A DNA stretch of 64,000 bases from the NCBI RefSeq assembly GCF_963678635.1, contig NC_087064.1:47909346-47973345 (forward strand), read 5' to 3'. Positions 31,366 through 42,732 of this stretch are shown here, in pieces; positions within the stretch are counted from its first letter, which is position 1; the number at the start of each line of letters is the position of its first letter. A model generated the notes under the pieces. It saw only the letters and a program-made list of their open reading frames with translations, did not search any database and was not told the DNA's origin. The stretch comes from Symsagittifera roscoffensis. Its lineage: Eukaryota; Xenacoelomorpha; Acoela; Convolutidae. The position numbers were made by a program, and so were the translations under genes.

Positions 31366-32478
31366 TAAATGTTATTACAATCTACTTCTATACATTGTAG
31401 AGTCAAAAATTTTATGAAAAAACTAAAAACTCTTCGATTATCTGTAGCCAAGTTTCTTACATGCTCCTAATTTGGAGTTAAAATATGCCCGTTTTTATTT
31501 GACTGATTGTTGAAACTTGAAAGTTAAAATTGTTTCAAATCATCAAGTAGCGAATGACAAAATGACAACAACTCCGCTGAAAATGTCGACACGCCTGATG
31601 AAAAAAGGGACGCCAGTTTTGAAGATTGTCAACACTGTCGAAACGGAAGATTGTCCTGGGACTGAAACGATTTTTAAAATGGGGTCTGAAGAATTCACTA
31701 ACAGGGACTAATTAGAAAACTTGATAGCAAATTTGAGTATCGTCATCAGCCAGGCTTGTGGGATGGAAACGATTCTAGATAGGGTTTCTGAAAAATTCTT
31801 AAACACTTAAAAGGTTGATTGGGACCATCAGGAAAAAGATGACGACTACCCTGAGGATATTTTGGCTGTTGACACTACGCAAAAACAACTTCTCGTTCGA
31901 CAGTTGACAGTTAGATTTACCAGGTCAATATCAGTTGACAAACTTCAGATGACGGTCTGATTAAAGCACCAGAAAAAAAACAGAGTGATATAGATAACAA
32001 GGATATTGTCGATATGAAGCCCAATTTTTCTATCCAGGAGGAGTCGTCATTGTTCAAGAAGTCGTTCTTCAATATTAAAGCAGTTGAAGAAGGCGCAGAA
32101 GAACCATAATCAAAGAGGCCGCGAATTGATCAAGAGACAAAACACATTAGTCTTTGTATAGTAAAAAAGATCAGGTTTATAAATAGAGTTTTGCGTGAAC
32201 AATAAATTTTACTTCTCGTTATTCCGTGTTTTCAATGTTTTTAAGTGTGAGCTTTTGTCCAGTTTTAGGATCCAGTTTATTGCGGATATATTCGTGTTCA
32301 TTTAAGGTAGGCTCTTTTTAGCATACTTTGGTATGTATTTGTACGTAAACTGATTTTGAATCAGGGCCTTGAGGACATCTGAGCAGGCGGAAAAAAGAGC
32401 AGTGATACAGACCAGTTGTTATTGAAATGAAGCTTAAGCAAAACTTTTATCGCGCCAAACATGTAACCGCAACGTTTA

Positions 32479-32697
32479 GTGGCAATAGACAATAATATTC
32501 TAAACTTTTTTATGAGGTCTTTCAGGTATAAAACAATAGATGGTGACAACTGGGATGTTTACATGGTGATGGTTGCTGATCAATTTATACACGATAACCA
32601 TTATGATTTTATACCCAATGGCCTTCCATGTATGAAATCCTCCATCATAGTGCACTATATGCACTCTACTCGTCTGCACAAAAGGTCGTTTTCGTAG
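32479..32697 (+). CDS. 72-codon ORF, array unit 3
   Basis: Copy of 28601-28819 with Thr-to-Met (VMVADQF) and two changes at the end. Still open. Confidence 0.38.
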   Translation: MAIDNNILNFFMRSFRYKTIDGDNWDVYMVMVADQFIHDNHYDFIPNGLPCMKSSIIVHYMHSTRLHKRSFS

Positions 32698-32763
32698 TAA
32701 TTAATTTTGCCGGTTTTTTGAGTAACAGATCGGGAGATTCGTTTTCTTTCTTCTGAAGACTCC

Positions 32764-33505
32764 CTTTGTACTATCGCTTACCATTTCGATTTTTTCAATT
32801 GTGGTACTGATGTTGTGTTTGGCCAGAATGCCTATATGTTAGATGATTTTTTTTTCAGATTTGATGGATGCGCCCCGAAGTACCAATGTTGTAAGTAAGC
32901 TTAACCGAGGAGTAAGTAAACCTACCTTCATGGCTACTTCCGTGGTAAGCTATTGCCGCCTTTGAGATCCACGGTCGTTTTTCTATGAATCGATCAGTGT
33001 TCAAGTGAATTCTCACCCAATCACAGTTGGGCATAATGTACGAGATTCCGTTGATGGTTTTTCTCTCGTAGTTCTGGTTCGGATACCAGATGTCCAGGTC
33101 TGGGTTCAAATCGGATGGGCTAATTTTGAACAGTGGAACCTGGTTCTTCTGTACATCTTCGATGTAATTTTTATGGATCAGCCAGTTTTTCTTTTTGTGT
33201 TTTTGGACAACCTCCCAGATTTTTTCGCCAACTTCGTCAGAGGTCTTGCTCACTGTTATTTCCATATTCAACCTGCATAAAATAACTGTTCAATCTAATT
33301 CTATAATTTCCAGAGTCAAATGTTCAAAAGTTAACTCGTTTGAAATTATCTAAGAACAATAAATGTTTATTACGCGAAGTTAATAAAGCGCATGCTTATT
33401 TCTACTGCGAAGTCAATTGCAGGCTCCTAAGTTTGGAATTGAAATTGATTGTTTTTATGTGAACTGATTATTGAACCTTGAAAAATTAAAATTGTTCCAC
33501 AACTT
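32764..33505. repeat. 1.94 kb tandem array, partial unit 4
   Basis: Unit 4 stops at ~33505, after the segment matching 27576-27650. It carries a short unique stretch at ~33350-33420. Confidence 0.8.
32926..33272 (-). CDS. ADP-ribosyltransferase-like exon (tentative), best-preserved copy (unit 4)
   Basis: Open from a splice-acceptor-like TTTTATGCAG at 33273 to the donor GAAG|GTAGGT at 32926 (347 nt). The reading is a charged start (SDEVGEKIWEVVQKHKKK), then FKISPSDLNPDLDIWYPNQN, ISYIMPNCDWVRIHLN and RPWISKAAIAYHGSSHEG. The frame shows no stop over 138 codons including intronic read-through. The exon alone cannot be a complete enzyme: the YHG motif would start the NAD pocket, and the rest must be encoded further left on the minus strand, where I could not find it. 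The family link is inferred from motif pattern only. Confidence 0.42.
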
Positions 33506-34267
33506 TTGGTTGAAATTTTCTCAAAATCTGGACTGACATAAACTCATTCGCAAAACCATTGATTCAAATGACTTTTCTGTTTGCCAATCGAAACTTCGGT
33601 AGCTCGGGAACCTTCTTGTTAAAGACCGTATAGACAACCGTGAAGACAATCATCTCATCTTGGTGAGAAGTGCAATAGCAGTTTTTGCTGACAGCTAAAC
33701 AGCAACCAAATTGGTTTTTTAATAGCAGTTTTTGCTGGCAGCTAAACAGCAACCAAATTGTTTTTTTCTTATAAAAAATTCTTAGTGTTGCTAAACTTAT
33801 AATTGCGTTTCGAACGAAAAAGATAGGTGTCCATAAGTCTTTAATAATTTGAAATTTTACTTTATAACGACCAGAGTTAATTATAACGATCAATTTCAAT
33901 GATATCTTTAAGGTACTAAGTTTTTCATTACAGATACTTTTTCATTTGTAGAAATTGACTAGAAGTACAATCTACACTGGGGAAGAGTTATAAGCGTGTC
34001 TGCCAAAAACACAGATCACCGAATAAGTTCTTCATAGGATATTCGTTTCGGGCCCCAAAAGTTCTTATAAATGACTCTTTAATCAATTTTGCTTAACGAA
34101 ACTTTCCTTAGAAATTCAAAGGTCTATTAAATTGAGCTAGCATGATTTTTACTTTGTTGAAAAAAAATAGTTATTATAGAAAAAAAGCTTTTGGTTTTGA
34201 TTGGGCAATTTTCGTATCTAGTTTTGTAGAAGATATAGTAATTGGCTACAATACTCACTGATTTGGG
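33506..34267. other. Intergenic; small ~53-bp direct repeat
   Basis: No supported gene. A direct repeat (AGCAGTTTTTGCTG-CAGCTAAACAGC) lies at ~33668-33715 and ~33721-33768. Confidence 0.5.
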
Positions 34268-34648
34268 TTGATTTTTACACCGATGTGTGAGGGCGATTGG
34301 CAGTTGAAAGCGGCCAGAGCCTGTCTCTGCATATTCAGTCTGACTGTTCTAATCTTCGGATTACTGGGCTTGAATGAGTCATTAAGAAGCATTCCTGGAT
34401 TTAAGCGATTCAATCAAATAATTCAATTAACAAGACGCGCGTTCAGTAAATCTTTAAGGTGTAAGACTTTGAATGAAAACATGCTGCTGCCTTTCGTTAA
34501 AATTGAAACGTTTTTTTTTTGTTCTGAGAAGGTGGTGGAATGTTTGTACAGGAGTAGTTTTTCAATCTCCAGGCAAATGTCTTTTTTAGCAGCATTATTT
34601 GACAAAATCACCCAGAACTTAATCTTAACAATGAGTATTCAAAAATAA
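34268..34648 (+). CDS. Hypothetical protein, 126 residues (doubtful)
   Basis: Complete frame with a hydrophobic segment near the N-terminus (ACLCIFSLTVLIFGLLGL) that could be a signal or membrane segment, followed by a basic region. Not recognised, and no duplicates in the window. It may be chance in AT-rich DNA. Confidence 0.25.
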   Translation: MIFTPMCEGDWQLKAARACLCIFSLTVLIFGLLGLNESLRSIPGFKRFNQIIQLTRRAFSKSLRCKTLNENMLLPFVKIETFFFCSEKVVECLYRSSFSISRQMSFLAALFDKITQNLILTMSIQK

Positions 34649-36426
34649 ACTGAAACATCTTTCGTGTCATCTGCCCTTTGTTATGAAAAAGCACCGATTA
34701 AAAGTTTTGATTATGAAAAACTGAAACTTTTTTAAACCTTTTGTTATTTTTTGAATGGTTTTTTTATCATTTGAAATTTTTTGGGCGGAAAAATCTGTGC
34801 TACCTGCCCAGCGACCGGCTATCCTTGGCTTGAGCAACTTTGATTAATAATGGAATAAGCAAGAAAAAAATATATTTTTGAAGAAAGGCTGAAATATTTG
34901 TGATGGGAATGGTTTTTTCCAGACAAATTTTGCCTTATCATCTAGCATTTTGAAAAACTTTTAAGCAATCATACGAAAGTTGTTATCGACTTGAGCTCAA
35001 AAATAAAAAAAAATTCCTCATGTGGTTGGGGCTGGTTTACATGGTGCTTCTTTTCGACCCTCTCGCCAACCACAAGGTCCCTTCAACGACTTTTTTTAGT
35101 TCGATCAAATTAATTTAATTTGATTTTCCGAGCTCTTCTAAAGCACTAAAAAGACGCTGTTTCGGCCAAATTTTTTGCGCCGCAAGAAAATTTCTGAAAA
35201 AAGGTCAAAAAAGCCGTTTTTGGGCACTTTTTGAAAAATGTTGACAAAAAATCGCGTTTATTTTGGCGCGCTCTCCCTCTCAAAGTTAGGATATATTGGC
35301 ACCAAAGGCGCCTTTAAAAAATTTTAGGGTCGGTCGGCCAAAAGTAGATTTCTTAAAAAGTACCAAAGGGGGGATGGGCAAAATCTATCCCTGCCCCCCC
35401 CCCCCCCCCCCCTAAATCCCCCCTGCCCTTTGGTATATTTTATGACATCTTATTAATTTGATCCATTCTAGACCGATCAATCCGAAAAATACACTATTTT
35501 CAATATACAATAATTTTGAGGGCGCCAATATCCACTCATTTTTTTGAAGGGGAGCGTGCGCCGGAAATTCGAACTTTTTGTCGAAATTATCCAAAAAGTG
35601 CCCAAAAACCACTTTTCTTCAAAAATTTGCCAAACATTTTTGAAAACCTGCCTCCGCCTGTGATCATTTTTCGTAAACATAAAGGTTTAAATATTGTCCA
35701 TTTGAGACAATTAATACGAGCAGTCTTGTTGGTCCGAGTGTTGAGGAAACTACAGAAATATTATCCAAAGGGATGCTTTTTAATCAGTCAATTTTCGATT
35801 TTTCAAATAAGTGATTTTGATGGAACTTTTTTATACCATAAGAAAGAATTTGCTGTTCGAATTGAAAAAAATTCACCTGTGATCTTTTTTGCATAAATTA
35901 ACGGGCAATTTAGTCCTATTAAACAATACAAGAGGCTAAATAAACTGTTTGTATTTTACATAGCGTGTGAGGGGTATAAAGAGAAGAAAAATTGAAAACC
36001 CCTTAGTCAGTCCAAAAAAAGTTTTTCATTGGCCTTAAAGTGCTGTCGGAACATTCAGGGATTCGCTCTGATATACGAGCAGTCTTCATTTCTCTCTAAA
36101 TTGAATCATTTGAAGCATATGGATTTCCTTTTGGCAAAGACATGGCTAGTTGTTCTTTGTCGTGATTCGTCGAATAATCCTTCCAATTGGGAGTAAATAT
36201 ATAGTCCAGGATTGTCTGAGAAGCGCCTCGTAGGTCGTCATCTTCCTCATCATCAGTCATTAAAGCTTCACAACCTACAAACTTGTTTCGAAAGTTAAAT
36301 CTATACCAGCTGAAACATTGTCAATCTACTTGAGTAACAAAAAAAAATAGTAGAATATATAATCCCATACAAGAATAAATAATCTCCAAAAAAGCTAGTA
36401 GTATAAATAATCCCATGAACGCATTT
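34649..36426. other. Intergenic with a short hAT-like fragment
   Basis: No gene supported. ORFs at 35412-35896 lie in low-complexity or repeat sequence. See the repeat at ~35280-35440. Confidence 0.5.
35280..35440. repeat. Short dispersed repeat with C/G run (hAT-like), copy 1
   Basis: CCTTTAAAAAATTTTAGGGTCGGTCGGCC and a 20-bp C run followed by TAAATCCCCCCTG match 42190-42345. The end resembles CAGGGG-GGATTTAG, a hAT-type terminal sequence. The long C run may be an assembly-sensitive homopolymer. Confidence 0.55.
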
Positions 36427-36590
36427 TTAAACTCTTAAATAATTCCATTTAAGGAAATTGTGTGATTGAAGCAACTTTTTGTACATATAATGTAATTTCA
36501 TGCTCATAACATGATGGCTAGTTTTTGAATAAAATACATACCCGCATTGAAGTTCCATGACTAAAAATCGATTATAATTGAGTTTCCTTG

Positions 36591-36738
36591 TCAGTGTCCA
36601 CAAAAGTGAAAACAAATCGATTATAATCAATTAAAAATGGGTTATAGTGTTACTGTTTTTCGAGGCAACAAAATCTTTTTTTTTTCACCCAATATAATCG
36701 ATTTTTTTTTCATTTTTGTGGACACTGACAATGAAACT
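36591..36738. repeat. Inverted repeat (fold-back), ~45 bp arms
   Basis: Left arm 36591-36637 (AGTTTC...TTGTCAGTGTCCACAAAA...AATCGATTAT) is matched by its reverse complement at 36692-36738, with a ~54 bp loop. A second copy of the whole hairpin lies at 39003-39163. MITE-like. Confidence 0.8.
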
Positions 36739-36904
36739 AAATTATGACCGATTTTTTGCACTTTACTGAGAGGCAAATTTCAACGCACATAAAGTCTTTT
36801 CTACGTTTTAAATTAAAATTGGTTACGTAGGTTACTTGTTCAATTGCATTTTTTTCCTAACTTTGATATTTTTGTTACTTTTTTATATTACTCAACATTA
36901 CCCC

Positions 36905-37075
36905 CTAGCGTTTTCCCATTTACAACAAACCCCCCTCCCCCCAACGTAACATGTTCAGATGGGTTTAGGTGGGGGGGGAGGTAGGGTTCAGGTGGGGAGG
37001 GGGTGGGTTCAGGTGGTGGGAGGGTTGTTTTCAGGTGGCGCGGGGGTGGGTTAAAGTGGAGGGGGGTTGGGAAGA
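36905..37075 (+). repeat. C-rich to G-rich switch with GGTTCAGGTGGG array
   Basis: ACCCCCCTCCCCCCAACG is followed by several GGTTCAGGTGGGGG-type units. Four or more closely spaced G runs make a G-quadruplex possible on the plus strand. The related array in the other copy is 39360-39500. Confidence 0.75.
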
Positions 37076-38200
37076 GCTCAACGGAATCTTTTTGCAAATT
37101 GAGATTAGGTTTTGAAATGGATTAGGCCAGGCCGTACTCTCGCTTTGCAAAGTTTCCTTGTAACTCACTTGATAAGTGCTGAAACTCTTGCAAAATCTTG
37201 CACGACGCAAGAAACAAAAGAAGTGGAAAAAACTCCATTTTAATGTGATTTCCTACTTATTATAAAATCCATTATAATGGGTTCAAAATGAATTATAATT
37301 CATTTTGTTTTGGCGAGAAAAAAAACAGATTTAAATCCATTTTTAGTCCAATTTTCTTGTCTGAACTTAACATGGGAATCGTTTTTATTTTCAACATTAT
37401 AGACCAGGAAAATCCATTATAATAATTTTGTTTTCACTTTTCTTAAACGCGGGTAGCGTGTGAGGGTCATAAATAGAACACGTAGAATTTTTGTTATCTT
37501 ATAACGCGTAGAACTTTTGTTATCTTAGTGATTGAAAGCTAGCGTATCTTAAAAACGCAGTTTCTCTTAGAGATTTTGGATGCATTTTACGAAACATAAA
37601 AGGAACTAAAGCACCAAAAACCAAGTCTTTTGTTTCTGAAAAAGTGATAACCATAAAGTTTCACACATCCTTAAAAAACTTTAACATAAAAAGAAAATGC
37701 ATGCAATGCAAAAATTGTACCAAAAAGTGCCTCGCAATTTGTAGTAGTAAAACGAAGTTTTTATTAGAAACCTTTTGGGTGTACTTTTTGATATTAATTC
37801 ATTATACCTCTGACAATGCCTGATTTAGGTAACGGATCTTGTAAATTCCCCCCATGTTACCTTCTAACGAGTATCCCCCTATAAAGAAAAAATTGAACAG
37901 TAAAGCATATATTAAATTTGTACCTTGTTAACTATAATTATTATGAAATATAACTGAAAAAAAATCTGGCTAGATATATGTACGGTGTATAATAATATCA
38001 AAAAAAAATTTTACGTTATCTGCTTGTTTTTGCTACGCAGTCTTTTTTATATGAATCCGTATACGTTGTAAGCGTTTTTGCTCATTTTTTTTATTTTTTT
38101 GCAACCATTAGCTGAAAACTCGCGACAAACACCATCTCGCTAGCTTTACAACACTCGAGCAAAATTTCAGCTCAGCAGCGCAGCAGTCATATCTTGACGA

Positions 38201-38870
38201 TGCGCGTCTGACTTTCAATTTTGAAAGCCAATATCCATATGGTCTTTTGATACATAAAATCATCTGTTGCAAAATGACGTGGGTTGATAAAAGTTGCCTT
38301 TATGAATTCTTACTAGCGACAATACTAGCGAGGGGGGAGGGGGGATGTGGGGGTTGGGAAGAACTCAACAGCATCTTTTTGCAATTTGAGCTTAGGTTTT
38401 GAAATGTATTAGGCCAGGCCGTACTCTCGCTTTGCAAAGTTTCCGTGTAACTCACTTGATAAGTGCTGAAATTCCTGCAAAATTTAGCACGACGCAAGAA
38501 ACAAAATAAAATGGAAAAAAAATCTATTTTAATGTGATTTCCTACTTATTATAAAATCCATTACAATGGGTTCAAAATGATTTATAATGCATTTTGTTGT
38601 GGCGAAAAAAATTGGAATTAAATCAATTTTTAGTCCAATTTGGTTGTCTGAACGTAACATGGGAATCGTTTATATTTTCAACATTATAGACCAGGAAAAT
38701 CCATCAAAATCGTTTTGTTTTCACTTTTCTTAAACGCGGGAAGCGTGTGAGGGGCATAAATAGAACGCGTAGAACTTTTGGTATCTTAAAACGCGTAGAA
38801 CTTTTGTTATCTTAGTGATAGAAAGCTAGCGTATCTTTAAAAATAATTTTACGACATCTGCTTGTTTTTG
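38201..38870. repeat. Third, partial copy of the mosaic duplication
   Basis: The AGGCCAGGCCGTACTCTCGC block recurs here (~1288 bp from the first), with an AGGGGGGAGGGGGG tract and the AGCGTGTGAGGGGCATAAATAG block, then jumps to sequence equivalent to ~38010. Confidence 0.75.
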
Positions 38871-40640
38871 CTAAGTAAATTGTATGATTGAAGCAATTTT
38901 TTGTCCTTGTAATATAATTTCATGCTCAAAACTTGATGGCTAAATTTCGACTAAAATACATACCATCATTGGAGTTCCATGATTAAAAATCGATTATAAT
39001 TGAGTTTCTTTGTTAGTGTCCGAAAAAGTGAAAACAATCGATTATGGTCAACTAAAAATATAAAAATGGATTAGATTAATACTGTTTTTCGAGGCAACAA
39101 AATCCTTTTTTCACCCATTATAATCGATTTGTTTTCACTACTGTGGACACTGACAATGAAACTATTTTATGATAGATTTTTTTTGCACTTTACTGAGATG
39201 CAAATTGTAACGCATATAAAGTATATTCTATGTTTTAAATAAGAGTTGGTTACGTTGGTTACTTGTTGTTCAATTGAAATTTTTTCTATCTATTTTTGAT
39301 ATTTTTGTTACTTTTTTATATTACTCAACATTACCCCCTAGCGTTTTCCCATTTACAACAAACCCCCCTCCCCCCAACGTAACGTGTTCAGATGGGTTTA
39401 GGTAGGGGTGAGGATGAATTCAGGTGGGGGTGGGTTCAGGTGGGGTGGGTTCAGGTGGGGGTGGGTTTAGGTGGGGGTGGGTTCAGGTGGGGGGGGGGGG
39501 TTGATAAGAGCTCAACGGAATCTTTTCGCAGTTTGAGTTTAGGATTTTGAATGGATTAGGCCAGGCCGTACACTTGCTTTGCAAAGCTTCCGTGTAACTC
39601 AATTGATAAGTGCTGAAATTCTTGCAAAATTTTGCACGACGCAAGAAACAAAAATAAAGTGGCAAAAATTCCATTTTAATGTGATTTTCTACTTATTATA
39701 AAATCCATTTTAATGGGTTCAAAATGAATTATAATGCAATTTGTTTTGGCGAGAAAAAATGGATTTAAATCAATTTTTAGTCCAATTTTCTTGTCTGAAC
39801 TTAACATGGGAATCGTTTATATTTTCAACATTATAGACCAGGAAAATCCATTATAATAGTTTTGTTTTCACTTTTCTTAAACGCGGGTAGCGTGTGAGGG
39901 TCATAAATAGAACACGTAGAATTTTTGTTATCTTATAACGCGTAGAACTTTTGTTATCTTAGTGATTGAAAGCTAGCGTATCTTAAAAACGCAGTTTCTC
40001 TTAGAGATTTTGGATGCATTTTACGAAACATAAAAGGAACTAAAGCACCAAAAACCAAGTCTTTTGTTTCTGAAAAAGTGATAACCATAAAGTTTCACAC
40101 ATCCTTAAAAAACTTTAACATAAAAAGAAAATGCATGTAATGCAAAAATTGTACCAAAAAGTGCCTCGCAATTTGTAGTAGTAAAACGAAGTTTTTATTA
40201 GAAACCTTTTGGGTGTACTTTTTGATAATAATTGATTATACCTCTCACAATGCCTGATTTAGGTAACAGATCTTGTTAACTATTTCCCCCCTATGGTACC
40301 TTGTAACGAATATCCTCCCCCCCCCCCCCTCTATAAAGAAAAAATTGAACAGTTAAGCATATACGAAGTTTGTACCTTGTTAACTATATTTGATATGAAA
40401 CATAACTAAAAAAAAATATGGCTAGATATATGTACCGTGTATAATAAAACCAAAAAATAATTCTACGACATCTGCGTGTTTTTGCTGTGCAGTCTTTTAT
40501 TATATGGATCCGAATATGTTGTTAGCGGTGTTGCTCATTTTTTCCTTTTTTTTTGCAAACATTAGCTGGAAACTCGCGACAAATACCGTCTCGCTAGCTT
40601 TACAACACTCGAGCAAAATTTCAGCTCAGCAGCGCAGCAG
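38871..40640. repeat. 2.43 kb-offset mosaic duplication, copy 2
   Basis: Nearly identical to 36440-38200 over the right half (39885-40640 versus 37451-38200). It has a longer C run at ~40315-40329. Confidence 0.85.
39003..39163. repeat. Inverted repeat (fold-back), copy 2
   Basis: Arms 39003-39050 and 39118-39163; same design as 36591-36738 with some mismatches. Confidence 0.75.
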
Positions 40641-42008
40641 ACATATCTTTACGATACGCGTCTGTTTTTCATTTTTGGTCTATTTCTCGAAAAATAGGTC
40701 TAATTCTCGATTACAAAACACTTGCTTTTTGAACACATTAGCCAATTGGATTTATATACTGACTCGATCGTTTGTTGATTGTTGGGTTGTTTGTTGGGAT
40801 AATATTAGTTCGTCAACCACATGTTTTTATTATAGAAAACGTAGCTCAAAGCAAACCTAAGTTGACCGAAAAATGTAAAAAAAAATCTTTTTTTTTCGTC
40901 GGTGAAATTTTGCAAAAAAAAACTGCAAAAATTGATAAAAAAGAAACATTATGTCTAAAAGCTTTCTTTGCTCGGTTGAGTTTTTATGAATGTTTGCCGA
41001 AATTTTTCCACTGAAGAAAATTTTCAATTTGTGGTTTTTATCAAGCGACAATTCATTACAAGCAAGAATTCGTAACAAGACATTGGTAAGTAGGATACGC
41101 TTGCTCCGCTGCGCTTACATAACAGCTCGAGCAGAATATTGCGCGCAAATAAGTATGCCCCGCTTACTCTTACGAATCTACTCTTTCAAATTGTCGTTTG
41201 TCAGGAACTGTCCCTTGTTACGAATTGTGGCCTCACGGACTTTTATACCGTTGCTGTTGCATATTTCAAAATGCGCAGAGTGTGAAAATTGTGAAAATTA
41301 TAAAATAGTCATTTGGTCATAGAAAAAATAAAATTTTCAAAAATCACCAGAAAACGTGTCTGGGTAACTTTAAATAGATTTAAATAAGTATATCTATGAT
41401 AGAGGACAAATTGACATCAAAAACATAAATTCAATTTCGGTCAGAAAACTGCTTATCATAAAGTTTTCTATTATGAAAATTGTATGATATGCATTTTTTC
41501 ATAAACAAAAATAAAAATTTGAGGTAGAAAATTTTTAATCCCTTTTTTGGCTGCAAATTTGCATTTGTGCTAAATTATAAATTTTACGAAAAAAACAATT
41601 TGCATGCAAATTTTGACCTTTTTGTGTTTATAACGTAGTCCAGGATGAGTTTCTCACCCAAAAAACCCAAAAATTACATGAAAATGTTTTTTTTGAAAAC
41701 ACGATTACTATCTTTTGTTTCATTTGCTAAGATAAAAATAAGTTTGTAAAAAAAAAACAGGCTTTCTTTTCTCAACCATCAAAGTTTTCAATCTAAAAAA
41801 TATCTAGCCATATTCGAAAAATTACTTTTTTTGTATATATTTCCATGTGAAAATATTAAAATTAACTTTTATGGTTAACACCACCAAAAACAGTTTAAAT
41901 GCGTGGTAACTGCCAGTTACACTCTGGGTTTTCTCACGACAAAACATCCTTGGTTAGTGATTCGGTTTTTATTATTTTCGGTTTTTAAATTTTTTGAATT
42001 TTCATTTA
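40641..42008. other. Intergenic, AT-rich; no supported gene
   Basis: ORFs at 40504-41322 overlap repeat-derived sequence and show no recognisable protein. Short motifs GCTTATCATA and GTATGATA foreshadow the hairpin at 42009. Confidence 0.5.
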
Positions 42009-42190
42009 TGGAAAAAATGCTTATCATACAATTTCATAGTATGGAAAAAATGCTTTTCATTCAATTTCATATATGAAAAAAAAGCTTATTTTGCTACTTT
42101 CATACATACACTTTTACTCTATGAAATGGTATGAAAGAGTATGATAAGCATTTTTTTCATATATGAAAATCGTATGATAAGCATTTTTTT
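42009..42190. repeat. Fold-back repeat built on GCTTATCATAC
   Basis: Left arm GAAAAAATGCTTATCATACAATTTCATA (from 42010) is matched by an inverted arm ending GTATGATAAGCATTTTTT at 42190. Extra internal copies of ATGAAA/TTTCAT lie between. Likely a small MITE. Confidence 0.7.
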
Positions 42191-42343
42191 GTCAACCCGC
42201 CTTTAGAAAAGTTTTAGGGTCCGTCAGCCAAAAATGGATATTTTAAAATATTTCAAAGGGGGACCCTCTGGGTCGGCAAGGGGTCGAATCCCTGAGGGGA
42301 AGGGTACGTCCGCCTCCCCCCCCCCAAATCCGCCCCTGCTCAC
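42190..42343. repeat. Short dispersed repeat (hAT-like), copy 2, ending at a splice donor
   Basis: CCTTTAGAAAAGTTTTAGGGTCCGTCAGCC matches 35306; it ends CCCCCCAAATCCGCCCCTG (minus strand CAGGGGCGGATTTGG). The end lies only a few bases from the splice donor of the exon at 42344. Confidence 0.6.
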
Positions 42344-42562
42344 CTTGCTGTTGCAGGACAGTCTGCAGTACTTGGTAGGTATTTTGCTGCACTCTCTCCA
42401 GTCGCGCCTTGATGTTCTCCGATCTCTGGTTCTCTTCGATTGTCGGTGCAGGTCTCAGAATCTTCTCTGCTTTTTGTCTTTCAATCCACTCGTTTTCAAT
42501 CACTTTCACAGAAGGAAGTGCTTTTTCTTCTACCGGCTTTGCAAAAAGTAGTCCGTTGAGCT
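42344..42562 (-). CDS. Exon of an unrecognised gene (downstream side of the retrotransposon)
   Basis: A 219-nt exon is bounded by TTGTTTTCAG|AG (42563) and CAAG|GTGAGC (42343), phase 1 at both ends. It encodes 73 residues, charged and probably helical or coiled coil: VKVIENEWIERQKAEKIL, then ENIKARLERVQQNTYQVLQT and a Gln run. Codon use and GC content are higher than in the surroundings. Together with 50422-50637 it appears to belong to one gene with an intron that now contains the LTR element. Family not recognised. Confidence 0.6.
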
Positions 42563-42732
42563 CTGAAAACAACAGAAAATAAAAATTTACACCAGAGAAC
42601 CGTTAAACCACAAAAAGAAAGGTTAAAGCTTCAACAAGAAAGTATTTTTAAAAAGATTGTTTTGCCGATGATGTCAATTGCTCGTGATTTGACTTGATAA
42701 ATTGATGCATATAGAAAATCCTTCTTGGCCGC
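42563..42732. other. Intron sequence left of the LTR element
   Basis: About 170 bp with a polypyrimidine/acceptor end at 42563. It ends with GCCGC (42728-42732), one copy of the target-site duplication. Confidence 0.55.
42728..42732. other. Target-site duplication, left copy (GCCGC)
   Basis: GCCGC immediately precedes the LTR and is repeated at 50290-50294 immediately after the other LTR. Confidence 0.9.

Larger units (their letters stand above)
30851..32763. repeat. 1.94 kb tandem array, unit 3
   Basis: Contains the same parts. Its middle (31370-31960) is more diverged, including a small insertion that breaks the repeated W-D-x-N-D-F segment. Confidence 0.88.
36440..38200. repeat. 2.43 kb-offset mosaic duplication, copy 1
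   Basis: The same order of motifs occurs 2433-2434 bp further on: hairpin repeat, CTCAACATTACCCCCTAGCG, a G-rich array, AGGCCAGGCCGTAC and a GGGTAGCGTGTGAGGG block. No coding content. Confidence 0.85.

Noticed and set aside
40504-41322. ORFs of 118 and 110 residues on the plus strand
   Set aside because: They begin in the mosaic duplication and have no counterpart frame in its other copy. No recognisable protein features.
42280-42300. GGGTCGAATCCC resembling a tRNA T-loop / B box
   Set aside because: No tRNA cloverleaf or convincing A box can be built around it, and it lies in the GC-biased dispersed repeat. A tRNA-derived SINE remains possible but unsupported.
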